A program made the position numbers and the translations under genes. Below are positions 48,972 through 57,984 of a stretch of 64,000 nt of DNA, in pieces. The notes under the pieces are model-generated. The model was not told where the DNA came from, searched no databases, and saw nothing but the letters and a program-made list of their open reading frames with translations. This DNA comes from Lunatibacter salilacus. Its GTDB lineage: Bacteria > Bacteroidota > Bacteroidia > Cytophagales > Cyclobacteriaceae. The stretch spans positions 24,951-88,950 of the forward strand of contig NZ_VOLC01000026.1 in assembly GCF_009797935.1 (NCBI RefSeq), in the 5' to 3' direction. The first letter of the stretch is position 1. Each line of letters starts with the position of its first letter.

Positions 48972-49108
48972 AAGTAAATCTTCAAGTTGGATATGTTTTC
49001 GTAGCCGTGCTTTTCGCTAAGGGAGTTTTTCATAGCGCCATAAACTGTAATTTTTTTGCCAATTATCTTAAAATCTAAAATGGCCTCTTTTCCGTGTGAT
49101 TTTGGATT
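48968..49108 (-). pseudogene. C-terminal remnant of a lost gene
   Basis: On the minus strand an open frame of 46 codons ends in TAA at 48970-48968, overlapping the MATE stop. The peptide (positions 49108-48971) begins NPKSHGKEAILDFKIIG and ends YENISNLKIYF, which reads like the tail of a real beta-rich protein rather than noise, with an upstream in-frame stop (TAG at 49111-49109). No start codon supports a full gene; the only inner ATG would give about 21 residues. Confidence 0.4.
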
Positions 49109-49274
49109 CTACTTTTAATTATAAATTGGCTTTAAATAAATCTCAATATTGTTATGTTTTTTTCCAAAAAATACCCCGATCAGGGTATTTTTTAAACCAA
49201 ACAAGGGTCGTAAATTTATATCAGGTGATAAAGTTTTAAACTCCACTTTTTACCCAGTATACGTGAGGATTATT
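49109..49274. other. Intergenic segment with orphan palindromic promoter
   Basis: It contains the palindrome at 49166-49193 and a -7-like TAAATTTA at 49211-49218. Downstream there is only the 3' end of fdhD, on the other strand. No gene seen. Confidence 0.5.
49166..49193 (+). promoter_or_regulatory. Palindromic operator-like site, copy 1 (orphan)
   Basis: AAAAAATACCC and GGGTATTTTTT are perfect inverted repeats around a 6-base centre. The centre (49179.5) is 31.5 bases before TAAATTTA (49211), exactly the spacing seen at the two sites in the 57 and 61 kb promoters. No gene lies downstream on this strand. Confidence 0.6.
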
Positions 49275-50150
49275 TCATTTGCTTTTTATCCTCACTTCTT
49301 TACCATATCCGATCCGCTCAGAATGAGTATAGCAATTGAACCGCTGATTCCTCAGGAAGCCAATCAATGTGATTCCCTTATCCTCTGCCAAATCTACTGC
49401 CAGTGAACTTGGAGCACCTACCGCGGCTAAAATTGGGATGCCCGCTCTTACGGCTTTTTGAACCATTTCGTAGCTTACCCGCCCACTCAGCATGACTATC
49501 CGATCCTCAGCGGGAAGCAAATTCTGTTTTAAAGCAGCACCAACCAACTTGTCCAATGCATTATGCCGCCCGACGTCTTCACGCAGAAGAAGAAATTTTC
49601 CCTCCAAGTCAAATAGTGCCGCGGCATGCAGCCCCCCGGTGTATTTAAAGCCGGTTTGTTCGTCTATTAAAGAGGAATTTAACTGATGTAGAATTTCAGG
49701 AGAAACAAGGGGGATTTTAATATTAATTAGGCCTTCATCTAAACAGGTTACGGCAGATATCGCACTTTTCCCACATACTCCACAGCTTGAATTGGTCAGA
49801 AAGTTCCTATCCCATACCGATTCCGGTATTTGGTGCCCATTGCATAAACGAATCAAAAGCACATTTCCTTTTTCCTCCGGCTTTACCCGCTTGCAATATC
49901 GGATCAACAATATGTCTTCTTTCCGTTGAATGATATTCTCAGCCCACAAAAAGCCGATTGCCAAATCAAAATCATGGCCCGGAGTCCGCATGGTTATACT
50001 CAATGGCTTATCGTTCCAAGTCCCGTTACTTTCCCATTGTAGCCTAAGCTGTAGAGGTTCCTCCACAGCAATCAGGTCAGCTTCCTCAACGGTAGTCTCG
50101 CCTGTGAATTTCTTGATCTGTGTAGACCGAATGGGGCGGATTATGCTCAC
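49275..50150 (-). CDS. fdhD: Formate dehydrogenase accessory sulfurtransferase FdhD
   Basis: A 291-residue protein with SSCGVCGK, C123 and C126 corresponding to the sulfur-transferring C121/C124 of the E. coli protein, and later motifs TGGLHAAALFD and REDVGRHNALDKL. It passes sulfur from a cysteine desulfurase to the molybdenum cofactor of formate dehydrogenase-type enzymes. It starts at GTG, which overlaps the molybdoenzyme stop in a GTGA, so the two are translationally coupled. The next gene upstream is its natural client. Confidence 0.93.
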   Translation of the reverse strand: MSIIRPIRSTQIKKFTGETTVEEADLIAVEEPLQLRLQWESNGTWNDKPLSITMRTPGHDFDLAIGFLWAENIIQRKEDILLIRYCKRVKPEEKGNVLLIRLCNGHQIPESVWDRNFLTNSSCGVCGKSAISAVTCLDEGLINIKIPLVSPEILHQLNSSLIDEQTGFKYTGGLHAAALFDLEGKFLLLREDVGRHNALDKLVGAALKQNLLPAEDRIVMLSGRVSYEMVQKAVRAGIPILAAVGAPSSLAVDLAEDKGITLIGFLRNQRFNCYTHSERIGYGKEVRIKSK

Positions 50151-52432
50151 GACGCCGGCATTTTTCCCAATGTAACTTCTATATATTTAGAGGCTGGACA
50201 CTGGCTTTCCGGGGAATGGTTGTCAATGGCAACCAATACATTTCCTTCCGGAAAATAAACGGAAACGCAGCCCTTGGGTATATCGTAGGGGACTGCGGAG
50301 AAACCCTCCAATATCCGCTCTTCTCCTTGGAAAAAACTCGTGATTTTAATTTTATCTCCAGTCTCCAGATCTAAATCCGCCATATCACCCGCATTTATCA
50401 TAACTACCTCCCTGGAGTTGCGGATACCCCTGTATCGGTCGTCATAGCCATATATGGTCGTGTTAAACTGATCATGGCTTCTAACTGTCATTAAAATGAA
50501 ACGTCCATGAGGAAGCTGCTGTATTGTCAGGGGATTGACTGTCAAGTGAGCCTTTCCGGAGCTGGTGTTAAATTTTCTTTCCCTGCTACCATTCGGAAGG
50601 AAAAAACCTCCCGGTTTGCGGATTCGCTCATTATAGGAGTCAAATCCCGGAATAACCGCCTCTATTTTTTCCCGGATCAAATCGTAGTCTGATGCAAAGG
50701 ATTCCCATGCAGTTGGGCTTTCCGGTCCAAATACCGCTCCAGCCATACCACAAATGATAGCTACCTCACTTTTCAGGTAAGAGGAGGAAGGGGTAAGGTC
50801 CCCGGCTGACATTCTGACCCTGCCGGCGGTATCTTCAGTGCTGACAAACTGGGCTCCTAGCGAACTTATATCCTGTTCTGTTCTTCCCAGACAGGGTAGA
50901 ATTAGGGCTGTCTTTCCGTGGATAAGGTGACTGCGGTTGAGTTTGGTGGAGACATTTACCGTCAGCTCGCATTTTTGGAGGGCCTCAAAAACCTTCTCGG
51001 TATCCGGTGCCGCCAATGCAAAATTACCTCCCATGCCGAAAAAAACCTTTCCTTTGCCATCCAACATAGACTGAATGGCATCGACAGTTCCCACTCCGTG
51101 ATTTTTGGGAGGGGTAAATGAAAACGCCTGGCCAAGCTTATTCATAAATGACTCCGGCATTTTCTCCCAAACCCCCATGGTACGGTCACCCTGTACATTG
51201 CTGTGGCCCCGAACAGGTAGGGTACCTGCTCCTTTTTTACCAATAGCTCCTTTTAGCAAAAGCAAATTGACTATTTCCCGGATCGTGGATTCAGCGTTTC
51301 GCTGTTGGGTTATTCCCATGGCCCAGGCGATAATGATGCGTTTCTTCCCTCGGAGCATCTCGGCTGCCTGCCGGATCACTGTTTCCGATAGGCCTGAAGC
51401 GGTTGTCAACTGGGATAAGGAACATCCTTCAAGCTCCTTGGTAATCGCTTCGTAGCCCACCGTAAATTCCCTAATAAATTCCAAATCAAACACTTCTCCC
51501 GGATATTGCTTTTCTTCCTCCCAGAGGATTTTTTGGATCGCTTTCAAAAGTGCTAGGTCTCCGTTGATACTTACAGGCAAATAGAGGTCTTGGAGCTCGG
51601 TAGGTTTACCAATCCATTCCCAAGGTTTTTGGGGATGGCGAAACTGCATAAACCCGGCCTCGGGCAATGGATTGACGGCTATGATTTTCCCTCCGTTTTG
51701 CTTCAATTTTTGAAGCTCAGAAAGCATTCTGGGAGCATTTGTACCTGGGTTCTGTCCAAAAATCATCAATACCTCAGCCTCCCGTATATCTTCCAACACT
51801 ACCGAAGCTTTGCCAATACCTACCGTTTCATTCAGAGCTTTTCCGGAAGCCTCATGACACATGTTGGAGCAATCGGGTAGATTATTGGTGCCAAATTGCC
51901 TAGCAAACAGTTGATAAAGAAATGCAGCCTCATTGCTGGTTCGACCGGATGTGTAGAAAATAGCCTCATCGGGTTCAGCGAGTCGATTTAAGTGTTCCGC
52001 AATCTCAGCAAATGACTCCTCCCAGCTTATGGGGTGATAATTCTTTTCGCCAGGGCGTAAGATTAGGGGTTCGGTAAGTCTTCCCTGTTTTTCTAGCCAA
52101 TGGTCGTTTTGAGCCAATAGGCTTTCAATGGAATGGTCTTTAAAAAAGGTGGTATCTACCCGGTTTTTGGTAGTCTCCCATGCAACTGCTTTGGCACCGT
52201 TTTCACAGTATTCGGCAATCGAAGACATCTCCTTCGGGTCAGGATCCGGCCAAGCGCAGCTGGGACAGTCAAAACCTTTTCCCTGATTTAGTTTGAAAAG
52301 TGTCTTTACTCCTCTTCCTACGTAGGTCTCCTCCCAGATATGATAGGCTACGGATTGAATGGAGCGTGGACCAGCGGCGTCGCTGACCCTTGGGTTAGTT
52401 TTTAATGGTTGCTCTGATTTGTCTTTTTTCAT
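50147..52432 (-). CDS. FdhF/YdeP-type molybdopterin oxidoreductase
   Basis: A 761-residue enzyme with YVGRGVKTLFKLNQGKGFDCPSCAWPDP (near residue 40) typical of the YdeP/FdhF-like branch. NNLPDCSNMCHEASG (near 190) marks the molybdenum-cofactor region, with Cys/Ser rather than selenocysteine, and the C-terminal molydop-binding domain (about 650-761) contains SHDQFNTTIYGYDDRYRG. The single CxxC pair replaces the four-cysteine 4Fe-4S set of true formate dehydrogenases, so the iron-sulfur cluster is uncertain. I start at ATG 52432; an in-frame ATG at 52498 is the alternative. Redox substrate unknown; coupling to fdhD shows it uses a sulfurated cofactor. No Tat signal, so cytoplasmic. Confidence 0.88.
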   Translation of the reverse strand: MKKDKSEQPLKTNPRVSDAAGPRSIQSVAYHIWEETYVGRGVKTLFKLNQGKGFDCPSCAWPDPDPKEMSSIAEYCENGAKAVAWETTKNRVDTTFFKDHSIESLLAQNDHWLEKQGRLTEPLILRPGEKNYHPISWEESFAEIAEHLNRLAEPDEAIFYTSGRTSNEAAFLYQLFARQFGTNNLPDCSNMCHEASGKALNETVGIGKASVVLEDIREAEVLMIFGQNPGTNAPRMLSELQKLKQNGGKIIAVNPLPEAGFMQFRHPQKPWEWIGKPTELQDLYLPVSINGDLALLKAIQKILWEEEKQYPGEVFDLEFIREFTVGYEAITKELEGCSLSQLTTASGLSETVIRQAAEMLRGKKRIIIAWAMGITQQRNAESTIREIVNLLLLKGAIGKKGAGTLPVRGHSNVQGDRTMGVWEKMPESFMNKLGQAFSFTPPKNHGVGTVDAIQSMLDGKGKVFFGMGGNFALAAPDTEKVFEALQKCELTVNVSTKLNRSHLIHGKTALILPCLGRTEQDISSLGAQFVSTEDTAGRVRMSAGDLTPSSSYLKSEVAIICGMAGAVFGPESPTAWESFASDYDLIREKIEAVIPGFDSYNERIRKPGGFFLPNGSRERKFNTSSGKAHLTVNPLTIQQLPHGRFILMTVRSHDQFNTTIYGYDDRYRGIRNSREVVMINAGDMADLDLETGDKIKITSFFQGEERILEGFSAVPYDIPKGCVSVYFPEGNVLVAIDNHSPESQCPASKYIEVTLGKMPAS

Positions 52433-52736
52433 TCGGAGGTTAATGGGTCTCTGTTTCAAAAGTAACCAAATTTTGATGGAAAAACAGGGTGATTTCATCT
52501 AAAGAATGGGATGGCTTAGATGTAAACACAGGGTCCGTGCGATGTAGAGGGCATCTCAATGAAAATTTAAATAGATACAACAAAAGCTATCAAACCCAAA
52601 AATATTTAATATATTATCGCATCAAATCAATTTTCACCTAGCAAAATCCTGAATATAATTCAGTTACATAATATTGATTCCTCTGCAACAGGATTAAATA
52701 GGATTTAAACCCAATTAAAACAACCATTTAGCAAGC

Positions 52737-54200
52737 ATGCATATACGCCTAGTATTCATTAGTTACAGTCTCTTACTTTTACTATTGAGCAGTTGTTCGG
52801 AAAATAAAATAGAGGAACCACTTCCGAATATAATTTATATTATGGCCGATGACCTCGGGTATGGCGACTTGGGAGTTTATGGACAGGAGAAGTTTGCCAC
52901 CCCAAATATAGACAGGCTCGCAAAAGAAGGCATGCTTTTTACGCAGCACTATGCGGGGACAACCGTTTGCGCACCCTCGCGTTCGGCGCTTATGACCGGC
53001 TATCATACAGGACACACTCCTGTACGTGGAAATAGGGGGCTAAATGGTGGACAATTCCCCTTGCCTGCTGAAACACTCACGGTGGCTAAACTCCTAAAAC
53101 AGGCAGGATATGCCACTGGTGCTTTTGGAAAGTGGGGACTCGGTTATCCTGGCAGTACAGGGGACCCGCTGAATCAGGGCTTTGATGAGTTTTTTGGATA
53201 TAACAGTCAGACCATTGCACACAACTACTACCCAAGAGAACTTAACAGCAACGAAGAGGTTTTTTCTTTGCCTGAAAATGCAGGTACTGACCAAGGGCTT
53301 TATGCGCCAAATCTCATTCATGAGAAGACGCTGGAATTTTTGGACAGAAATGCAGGCCAACCCTTTTTCCTTTATATTCCCTCCGTAATCCCACATGCCG
53401 AGCTGTTTGCGCCGGAAGAATATATGCAGCGGTTTATGAAAACCGATACGCCTGAGTCTACGCTGGATCAAGTCAGCATCTTTGAACCTGAAACTCCCTA
53501 TAAAGGAGTAGACGATCCTGAGGACCCGCGCTATAAAGTTGGTGGGTACGGGTCGCAGGCGCATCCCCGCGCCGCCTTTGCCGCCATGGTTACCCTGCTG
53601 GACGATCAGGTTGGTGAAATTCTTGGCAAACTTGATGAATTGGGTTTATCTGAAAATACCCTGATCATCTTTACCTCAGATAACGGTCCTCATGTGGAAG
53701 GTGGGGCCGACCCGGATTTTTTCAATAGCAATGGTCCTTTCCAAGGGTATAAGCGGGACTTGTACGAAGGGGGAATCCGTATGCCCATGTTGGCAAGATG
53801 GCCCGCAAGGGTCGCTGCGGGATCTAGGTCTGATCATATTTCCGCATTTTGGGATGTTCTCCCGACATTGGCGGATGTTGCGGAACTTGATATTCCCGAC
53901 GGAATAGATGGGATTTCCTTTTTACCTGCTTTATTGGGAAAGGAGCAGCCCGCCCACAAGTATTTGTATTGGGAGTTTCATGAGCAAGGCGGGAAGCAGG
54001 CGATTCGTAAGGGTGACTGGAAAGCTATCCGTTTGAATGTTTTACGGGAAAATGCAGAGGTACTTCTTTTTGACGTAAGCCAAGATCCGGAGGAAAGAAC
54101 CAACCTTGCCGAACAGCATCCTGAGGTGGTGGAAGAAATGCTTAAATTGATGGAAAACTCCAGGATAGAAGATCCCGAATGGCCATTTATTGAAAAGTAA
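52737..54200 (+). CDS. Sulfatase (S1 family) lipoprotein
   Basis: Lipoprotein signal with C20 in LSSC, then a sulfatase: PNIIYIMADDLGYGDLGVYG (metal ligands D-D), and the C78-A-P-S-R motif whose cysteine is oxidised to formylglycine by an anaerobic or aerobic sulfatase-modifying enzyme. SDNGPHVEGGADP supplies further metal ligands. Length 487 is typical of Bacteroidota arylsulfatase-like enzymes acting on sulfated glycans. It is followed 52 bases later by a PQQ dehydrogenase in the same direction. Exact sulfate ester unknown; no modifying enzyme is in the window. Confidence 0.92.
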   Translation: MHIRLVFISYSLLLLLLSSCSENKIEEPLPNIIYIMADDLGYGDLGVYGQEKFATPNIDRLAKEGMLFTQHYAGTTVCAPSRSALMTGYHTGHTPVRGNRGLNGGQFPLPAETLTVAKLLKQAGYATGAFGKWGLGYPGSTGDPLNQGFDEFFGYNSQTIAHNYYPRELNSNEEVFSLPENAGTDQGLYAPNLIHEKTLEFLDRNAGQPFFLYIPSVIPHAELFAPEEYMQRFMKTDTPESTLDQVSIFEPETPYKGVDDPEDPRYKVGGYGSQAHPRAAFAAMVTLLDDQVGEILGKLDELGLSENTLIIFTSDNGPHVEGGADPDFFNSNGPFQGYKRDLYEGGIRMPMLARWPARVAAGSRSDHISAFWDVLPTLADVAELDIPDGIDGISFLPALLGKEQPAHKYLYWEFHEQGGKQAIRKGDWKAIRLNVLRENAEVLLFDVSQDPEERTNLAEQHPEVVEEMLKLMENSRIEDPEWPFIEK

Positions 54201-54252
54201 CAAAAAAGAAATACTAAATAGACCCAAAATCAGATCTAACAAATAATTAAAA

Positions 54253-56373
54253 ATGAACCTTAAAATATCATTGTTGCCAGTGCTTTTATTTGCAGGCGCT
54301 TGTTTGCTTTTTTCCTGCCAATCTCCAGAAAGAAATGATTATTTATCATGGAATACCTATAGGGCATCGAAAGATGCCGCCCAGTTTTCCGGCTTGAGGC
54401 AAATCACAACCGAAAATGTTCATTTATTAGAGCCCGCATGGGAGTTTCATACGGGAGACAACGGTCCACGCACACCCATGGAGTGTAATCCCATTGTGAT
54501 CGGAGATATCATGTACGTCACCTCACCCCAGCTCGATCTGATTGCGCTGGAGGCTGATTCAGGGAAGCAGTTATGGCGTTTTTCATCATCGGAATTCCAC
54601 GAGGGTTCGGGAGTGAATAGAGGTGTGACCTATTTTGATGATGGCAACGATGGCCGTATTTTTATGTCAGCAGGACCCTACCTGTATGCGGTGAATGCAA
54701 TTTCCGGTGACTTGATCCCGGCGTTTGGAGAAGAAGGCAAACTAGACCTTAGGAATAACCTGGGAAAGGATCCTGCATCCTTATCCATAGCCCTTTCTAC
54801 ACCCGGAATAATTTACGGTGACCTGCTGATTATAGGTTCTGCAACGGGAGAAGGATATGATGCATCCCCGGGGCATGTTAGGGCTTATAACGCCAGATCG
54901 GGGGAATTCGTTTGGATTTTTCATACCATTCCCCAAGAAGGCGAATTCGGACATGATACCTGGGAATGGATTGAAGGTGAAAACTACGGAGGCACCAATA
55001 ATTGGGGCGGCATGAGTCTGGACGAGGAAGAGGGCTGGGTGTTTGTGGCAACCGGATCGGCTACCTACGATTTTTACGGTGGTAACCGATTGGGTGAAAA
55101 CCTCTTTGGGAATTGTGTGATTGCCTTGGATGCTAAAACTGGGGAACGGAAATGGCATTATCAGGCCGTAACCCACGATGTATGGGATTATGACTTACCT
55201 TGCGCACCTACTTTGGTAACGATACCCTTTGAGGGAAAATCCCGAAAAGCACTGATTCAACCCACGAAAATGGGAGAGTTAATTCTGTTGGACAGATACA
55301 CCGGAGAGCCGCTGATGGCAATGGAAGAGCGGGCTGTGCCGCCTTCTTATATACCTGGAGAAAGGGTGCACCCTACCCAAAAGTTTAATCAGGGAATACA
55401 GCTAGTGCCACAAAGCATGGACAGCACCTATTTAACAAATATATCCGAGGAGGCATCCAACTATGCGAAAGCGGAACTCAAAAAATACCGAAATGAAGGC
55501 ATGTACACCCCTCCCAGCATAGAGGGTACAATTGCCATTCCCGCCACCCGGGGCGGATCGCTTTGGGGTGGAGCATCTTATAATCCACATACGAACAAGA
55601 TGTATGTTAACGCCAACGAATTGGCCATGATATTGCAGCTTAAGAAAGTTGCTCCCCAGCAAAACACCGATCAGGTAGGTGCTTCCGGATATCATACGTA
55701 TATGCTAAATTGCTCCAACTGCCACGGCACCGACCGACAGGGTATTGCTGATGCATACCCAACATTAGTGGGGGTTGGGGATAAATATTCCACCGAAGAA
55801 ATAAAGGGTATTATCACTGGTGGAAAGGGAGTAATGCCTGCTTTTTCTCAATTTGATGATGCGCAGGTAAATGCGCTTGTAAATTATATCGTCGAGGGAA
55901 AGGCTCCTGAGGGAGTAGCGGATCAAGCGGAGGATGCTAAGGATAAATATGTTATGGCTGGCTTTCGTTTGTTTCTGGATGAGGAGGGGTTTCCGGGTTC
56001 CAGACCACCTTGGGGTACATTGAACGCAGTGGATCTAAATACGCTTACGATTGAGTGGAAAGTCCCTTTGGGGGATTACCCTGAACTGACTGCCAGGGGT
56101 CTCAGTGGATTGGGAACCCAGAATTTTGGAGGGTGCGTGGCTACAGCCGGGGGCTTGGTTTTTATGGGTGGTTCCGCAGATGAGATGTTCCGTGCATTTG
56201 ATGCGGAGACGGGTGAGGTATTGTGGAGCTATAAATTACCTGCCGGAGGGTATGCGGTTCCATCCGTCTATGAGATCAATGGGCGGCAGTTTGTGGTTAT
56301 TGCCGCGGGTGGGGCTAACCGGATTGGTACACCAAGTGGGGATAGTTATGTGGCGTTTGCATTGCCGGAATAG
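54253..56373 (+). CDS. PQQ-dependent dehydrogenase with inserted cytochrome c domain
   Basis: Lipoprotein signal with C22 (LFSC), then an eight-bladed beta-propeller of the quinoprotein type (WEFHTGDNGPRTPMECNPIVIGDIMYV, repeated W-motifs such as GKQLWRFSS and GEVLWSYKL). A cytochrome c domain is inserted near residues 478-570, with C487-S-N-C490-H491 for haem and a GVMPAF segment that may give the axial Met. It oxidises an alcohol, sugar or polyol in the periplasm and passes electrons to the cytochrome chain. The closest named types are glucose or polyol dehydrogenases; the substrate is not fixed. Confidence 0.9.
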   Translation: MNLKISLLPVLLFAGACLLFSCQSPERNDYLSWNTYRASKDAAQFSGLRQITTENVHLLEPAWEFHTGDNGPRTPMECNPIVIGDIMYVTSPQLDLIALEADSGKQLWRFSSSEFHEGSGVNRGVTYFDDGNDGRIFMSAGPYLYAVNAISGDLIPAFGEEGKLDLRNNLGKDPASLSIALSTPGIIYGDLLIIGSATGEGYDASPGHVRAYNARSGEFVWIFHTIPQEGEFGHDTWEWIEGENYGGTNNWGGMSLDEEEGWVFVATGSATYDFYGGNRLGENLFGNCVIALDAKTGERKWHYQAVTHDVWDYDLPCAPTLVTIPFEGKSRKALIQPTKMGELILLDRYTGEPLMAMEERAVPPSYIPGERVHPTQKFNQGIQLVPQSMDSTYLTNISEEASNYAKAELKKYRNEGMYTPPSIEGTIAIPATRGGSLWGGASYNPHTNKMYVNANELAMILQLKKVAPQQNTDQVGASGYHTYMLNCSNCHGTDRQGIADAYPTLVGVGDKYSTEEIKGIITGGKGVMPAFSQFDDAQVNALVNYIVEGKAPEGVADQAEDAKDKYVMAGFRLFLDEEGFPGSRPPWGTLNAVDLNTLTIEWKVPLGDYPELTARGLSGLGTQNFGGCVATAGGLVFMGGSADEMFRAFDAETGEVLWSYKLPAGGYAVPSVYEINGRQFVVIAAGGANRIGTPSGDSYVAFALPE

Positions 56374-56541
56374 GGGGAAGTTAAAAGCTAAAAGCTAAAA
56401 GTTGTAAGGTTAGAAAGGCGTAAGTGGTCGTATAAAGTGATAAAGAGTAAGGTGAAAAGGCGGTTGGGTTTTTAAAAAAACTATTTTATTCGATCCAAAT
56501 TCTTGGGAAAGGTAGTTGAATTTAAAAACAAGGCATAAAAA

Positions 56542-56568
56542 AAAGCGATCCACAAAGTGGATCGCTTT
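56542..56568 (-). terminator. Terminator of the cold-shock gene
   Basis: AAAGCGATCCAC (56542-56553), loop AAA, GTGGATCGCTTT (56557-56568); on the minus strand it ends in a run of eight T. It lies 25 bases beyond the cold-shock stop. Confidence 0.9.
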
Positions 56569-56592
56569 CATAACCGATTGTCAATGTTATGA

Positions 56593-56787
56593 TTAGCTTA
56601 CTAATTTCACATTCACTGCATTCAGACCTTTTCTACCTTCTTTTAAGTCGAAAGAAACGTCGTCGTCTTCTCTGATTTCGTCGATTAAGCCAGAGACATG
56701 CACAAAATATTCTTTTGATGACTCATCGTCGATGATAAAACCGAATCCTTTGGACTCATTAAAAAATTTTACTTTTCCTGTGTTCAT
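56593..56787 (-). CDS. Cold-shock domain protein (CspA family)
   Basis: A 64-residue single-domain protein beginning MNTGKVKFFNESKGFGFI (RNP1) with RNP2 as EYFVHVS, the normal cold-shock domain. I start at ATG 56787; the frame stays open 28 codons further upstream in AT-rich leader, which looks like a typical long cold-shock 5' UTR rather than coding sequence. It binds single-stranded RNA and DNA to keep mRNA unfolded in the cold. Monocistronic with a strong terminator. Confidence 0.92.
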   Translation of the reverse strand: MNTGKVKFFNESKGFGFIIDDESSKEYFVHVSGLIDEIREDDDVSFDLKEGRKGLNAVNVKLVS

Positions 56788-57070
56788 AATTATAATTAAT
56801 TGATTGTAATAATTGATATAAAGGTAAGGATTCTTTTTATAAATAAAATATTTTTTCGAATAATTTTCCAAAATAATCGGAGGCGGCCAAATAATTGACC
56901 CTTTGAATTTACTGATTTTCTAGTTTTGGTATCCGGTAAGATCTTCAAACCTTGTAATTGTTAAGCAAACGAGTTGATTTCGCCTGCGGGCTGATCCATC
57001 GGTCAATATCCCCAGGAATACCCTGAAATTAAATTTTTTTCAGAAGCTCCGTAACCCCCTGCTATAAAAA

Positions 57071-57193
57071 CATCCCGATTTTAACAGGCTATTTCCAGCG
57101 GAAAACAAAATAATGGTAGGTTATTCAACCTAATACTAAAACTATAAATGGAATTGGGGTGAAAAATACCCCAATTAGGTTATTTTTTTCGTA
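57071..57193 (+). repeat. Duplicated promoter region, copy A
   Basis: It aligns without gaps to 61171-61293 (offset 4100): 97 of 123 positions identical by hand count, 54 of the last 63. It includes the palindromic site and lies upstream of the aegerolysin operon. Confidence 0.85.
57161..57190 (+). promoter_or_regulatory. Palindromic operator-like site, copy 2
   Basis: AAAAATACC-N8-GTTATTTTT, an imperfect version of the palindrome at 49166 and 61261. The centre (57174.5) is 31.5 bases before the -7-like TATCATTA at 57206-57213. Probably the control site of the aegerolysin operon. Confidence 0.6.
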
Positions 57194-57341
57194 CATTAAC
57201 AGACTTATCATTAATAGCAACGCAAGTTGTCACATCGAGTGGCTTTTCCAGTAGACTAAAATTGATAAGACTGGTTTTATTTCAATTAGGTACCGGATCA
57301 GAATAAGCGGAATTAAATCCAGAGAAGGCAGTTAACATACA

Positions 57342-57358
57342 GACTGGAAATTCCAGTC
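57342..57358. promoter_or_regulatory. 17-base perfect palindrome in the toxin operon leader
   Basis: GACTGGAA-A-TTCCAGTC, about 165 bases before the aegerolysin start. It could be an operator or an RNA hairpin in the leader; no copy is seen in the other operon's leader. Confidence 0.35.
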
Positions 57359-57523
57359 CAATAAAAGTGTTGACAGCAGTATAGTTACTTCTATAAGCTG
57401 AACCATCTTGATTGCACGTAGAATTAGAAAGCAATTTAAAATACAATCAGTGGAGCAGACCCCACTTTATAAAACGAGGCAATTTCCGAAAGGCCAAGAG
57501 GTAGGAACTAGTTATAAGAAATT

Positions 57524-57928
57524 ATGGCATACGCACAATGGATTGAAGTGAAAATTGTATCAGAAAACATGTCCTTAAAAGTACAACATGCGAACTTGAA
57601 TTGGGGTAAGTTTTATAAATATGGAGATAAGGACACAGAAATCAGTTCCGGTGACATAGATAAACTAACTGTTGAATCGGGAAAAAGTACAATGGTTTGT
57701 TCATGCGGAAGGTCAGGTGCTTCTTCCGGTACAGAAGGCAGTTTTGAACTATACAATGGGGATACTAAAATTGGTAAATTTAACTGGGATTGTCCATGGG
57801 GTAAAAAGTCAAATAGTTTTAGCTGGAATCAGGAGGCGAGTAAGGAGTCGTATTATACAGACAGGGAAGGCGGAAACACAGATTCCGGTGCGATAGGAAA
57901 TATATCAATTACGTGTATTAAGCTTTAA
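57524..57928 (+). CDS. Aegerolysin family protein (PF06355)
   Basis: A 134-residue beta protein that matches aegerolysins through its length: AYAQWIEVKIV at the start, WGKFYKYGDKDTEISSGDI in the middle, then SCGRSGASSGTEGSFELYNGDTKI (57696-57767) and WDCPWGKKSN. These correspond to the conserved blocks of Asp-hemolysin, ostreolysin and the bacterial members Cbm17.1 and RahU. Aegerolysins are small jelly-roll proteins that bind membrane lipids (ceramide phosphoethanolamine or sphingomyelin/cholesterol) and recruit a MACPF partner that makes the pore. There is no signal peptide. The MACPF-like gene follows by 56 bases in the same direction, so this is the binding half of a two-component cytolysin. 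The target lipid cannot be read. Confidence 0.88.
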   Translation: MAYAQWIEVKIVSENMSLKVQHANLNWGKFYKYGDKDTEISSGDIDKLTVESGKSTMVCSCGRSGASSGTEGSFELYNGDTKIGKFNWDCPWGKKSNSFSWNQEASKESYYTDREGGNTDSGAIGNISITCIKL

Positions 57929-57984
57929 GTCATTGCCGAAGCAACGTAATTAGGGCCTTTTTATCCAAAATAAACACAAACATT

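Larger units (their letters stand above)
56788..57523. other. Intergenic region: cold-shock leader (left) and toxin operon promoter and leader (right)
   Basis: The left 100 bases are the AT-rich cold-shock leader. From 57071 the sequence is homologous to 61171 onward (duplicated promoter). From the -7-like box (57206) to the aegerolysin ATG there are about 310 bases with no open frame, so a long untranslated leader is likely, containing a 17-base palindrome at 57342-57358. Confidence 0.65.

Noticed and set aside
50147..52432. True formate dehydrogenase with selenocysteine
   Set aside because: The position expected for selenocysteine lies in CSNMCHEAS with ordinary codons, and the N-terminal cluster has only one CxxC pair.
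56374..56541. AAAAGCT-type short tandem repeats after the PQQ gene
   Set aside because: Only about three imperfect units of seven bases; no evidence of function beyond spacer DNA.
57131..57193. Insertion-sequence ends at the duplicated 123-base regions
   Set aside because: The two copies are direct, not inverted, there is no transposase between them, and they end with promoter-like boxes; a shared promoter explains them better.
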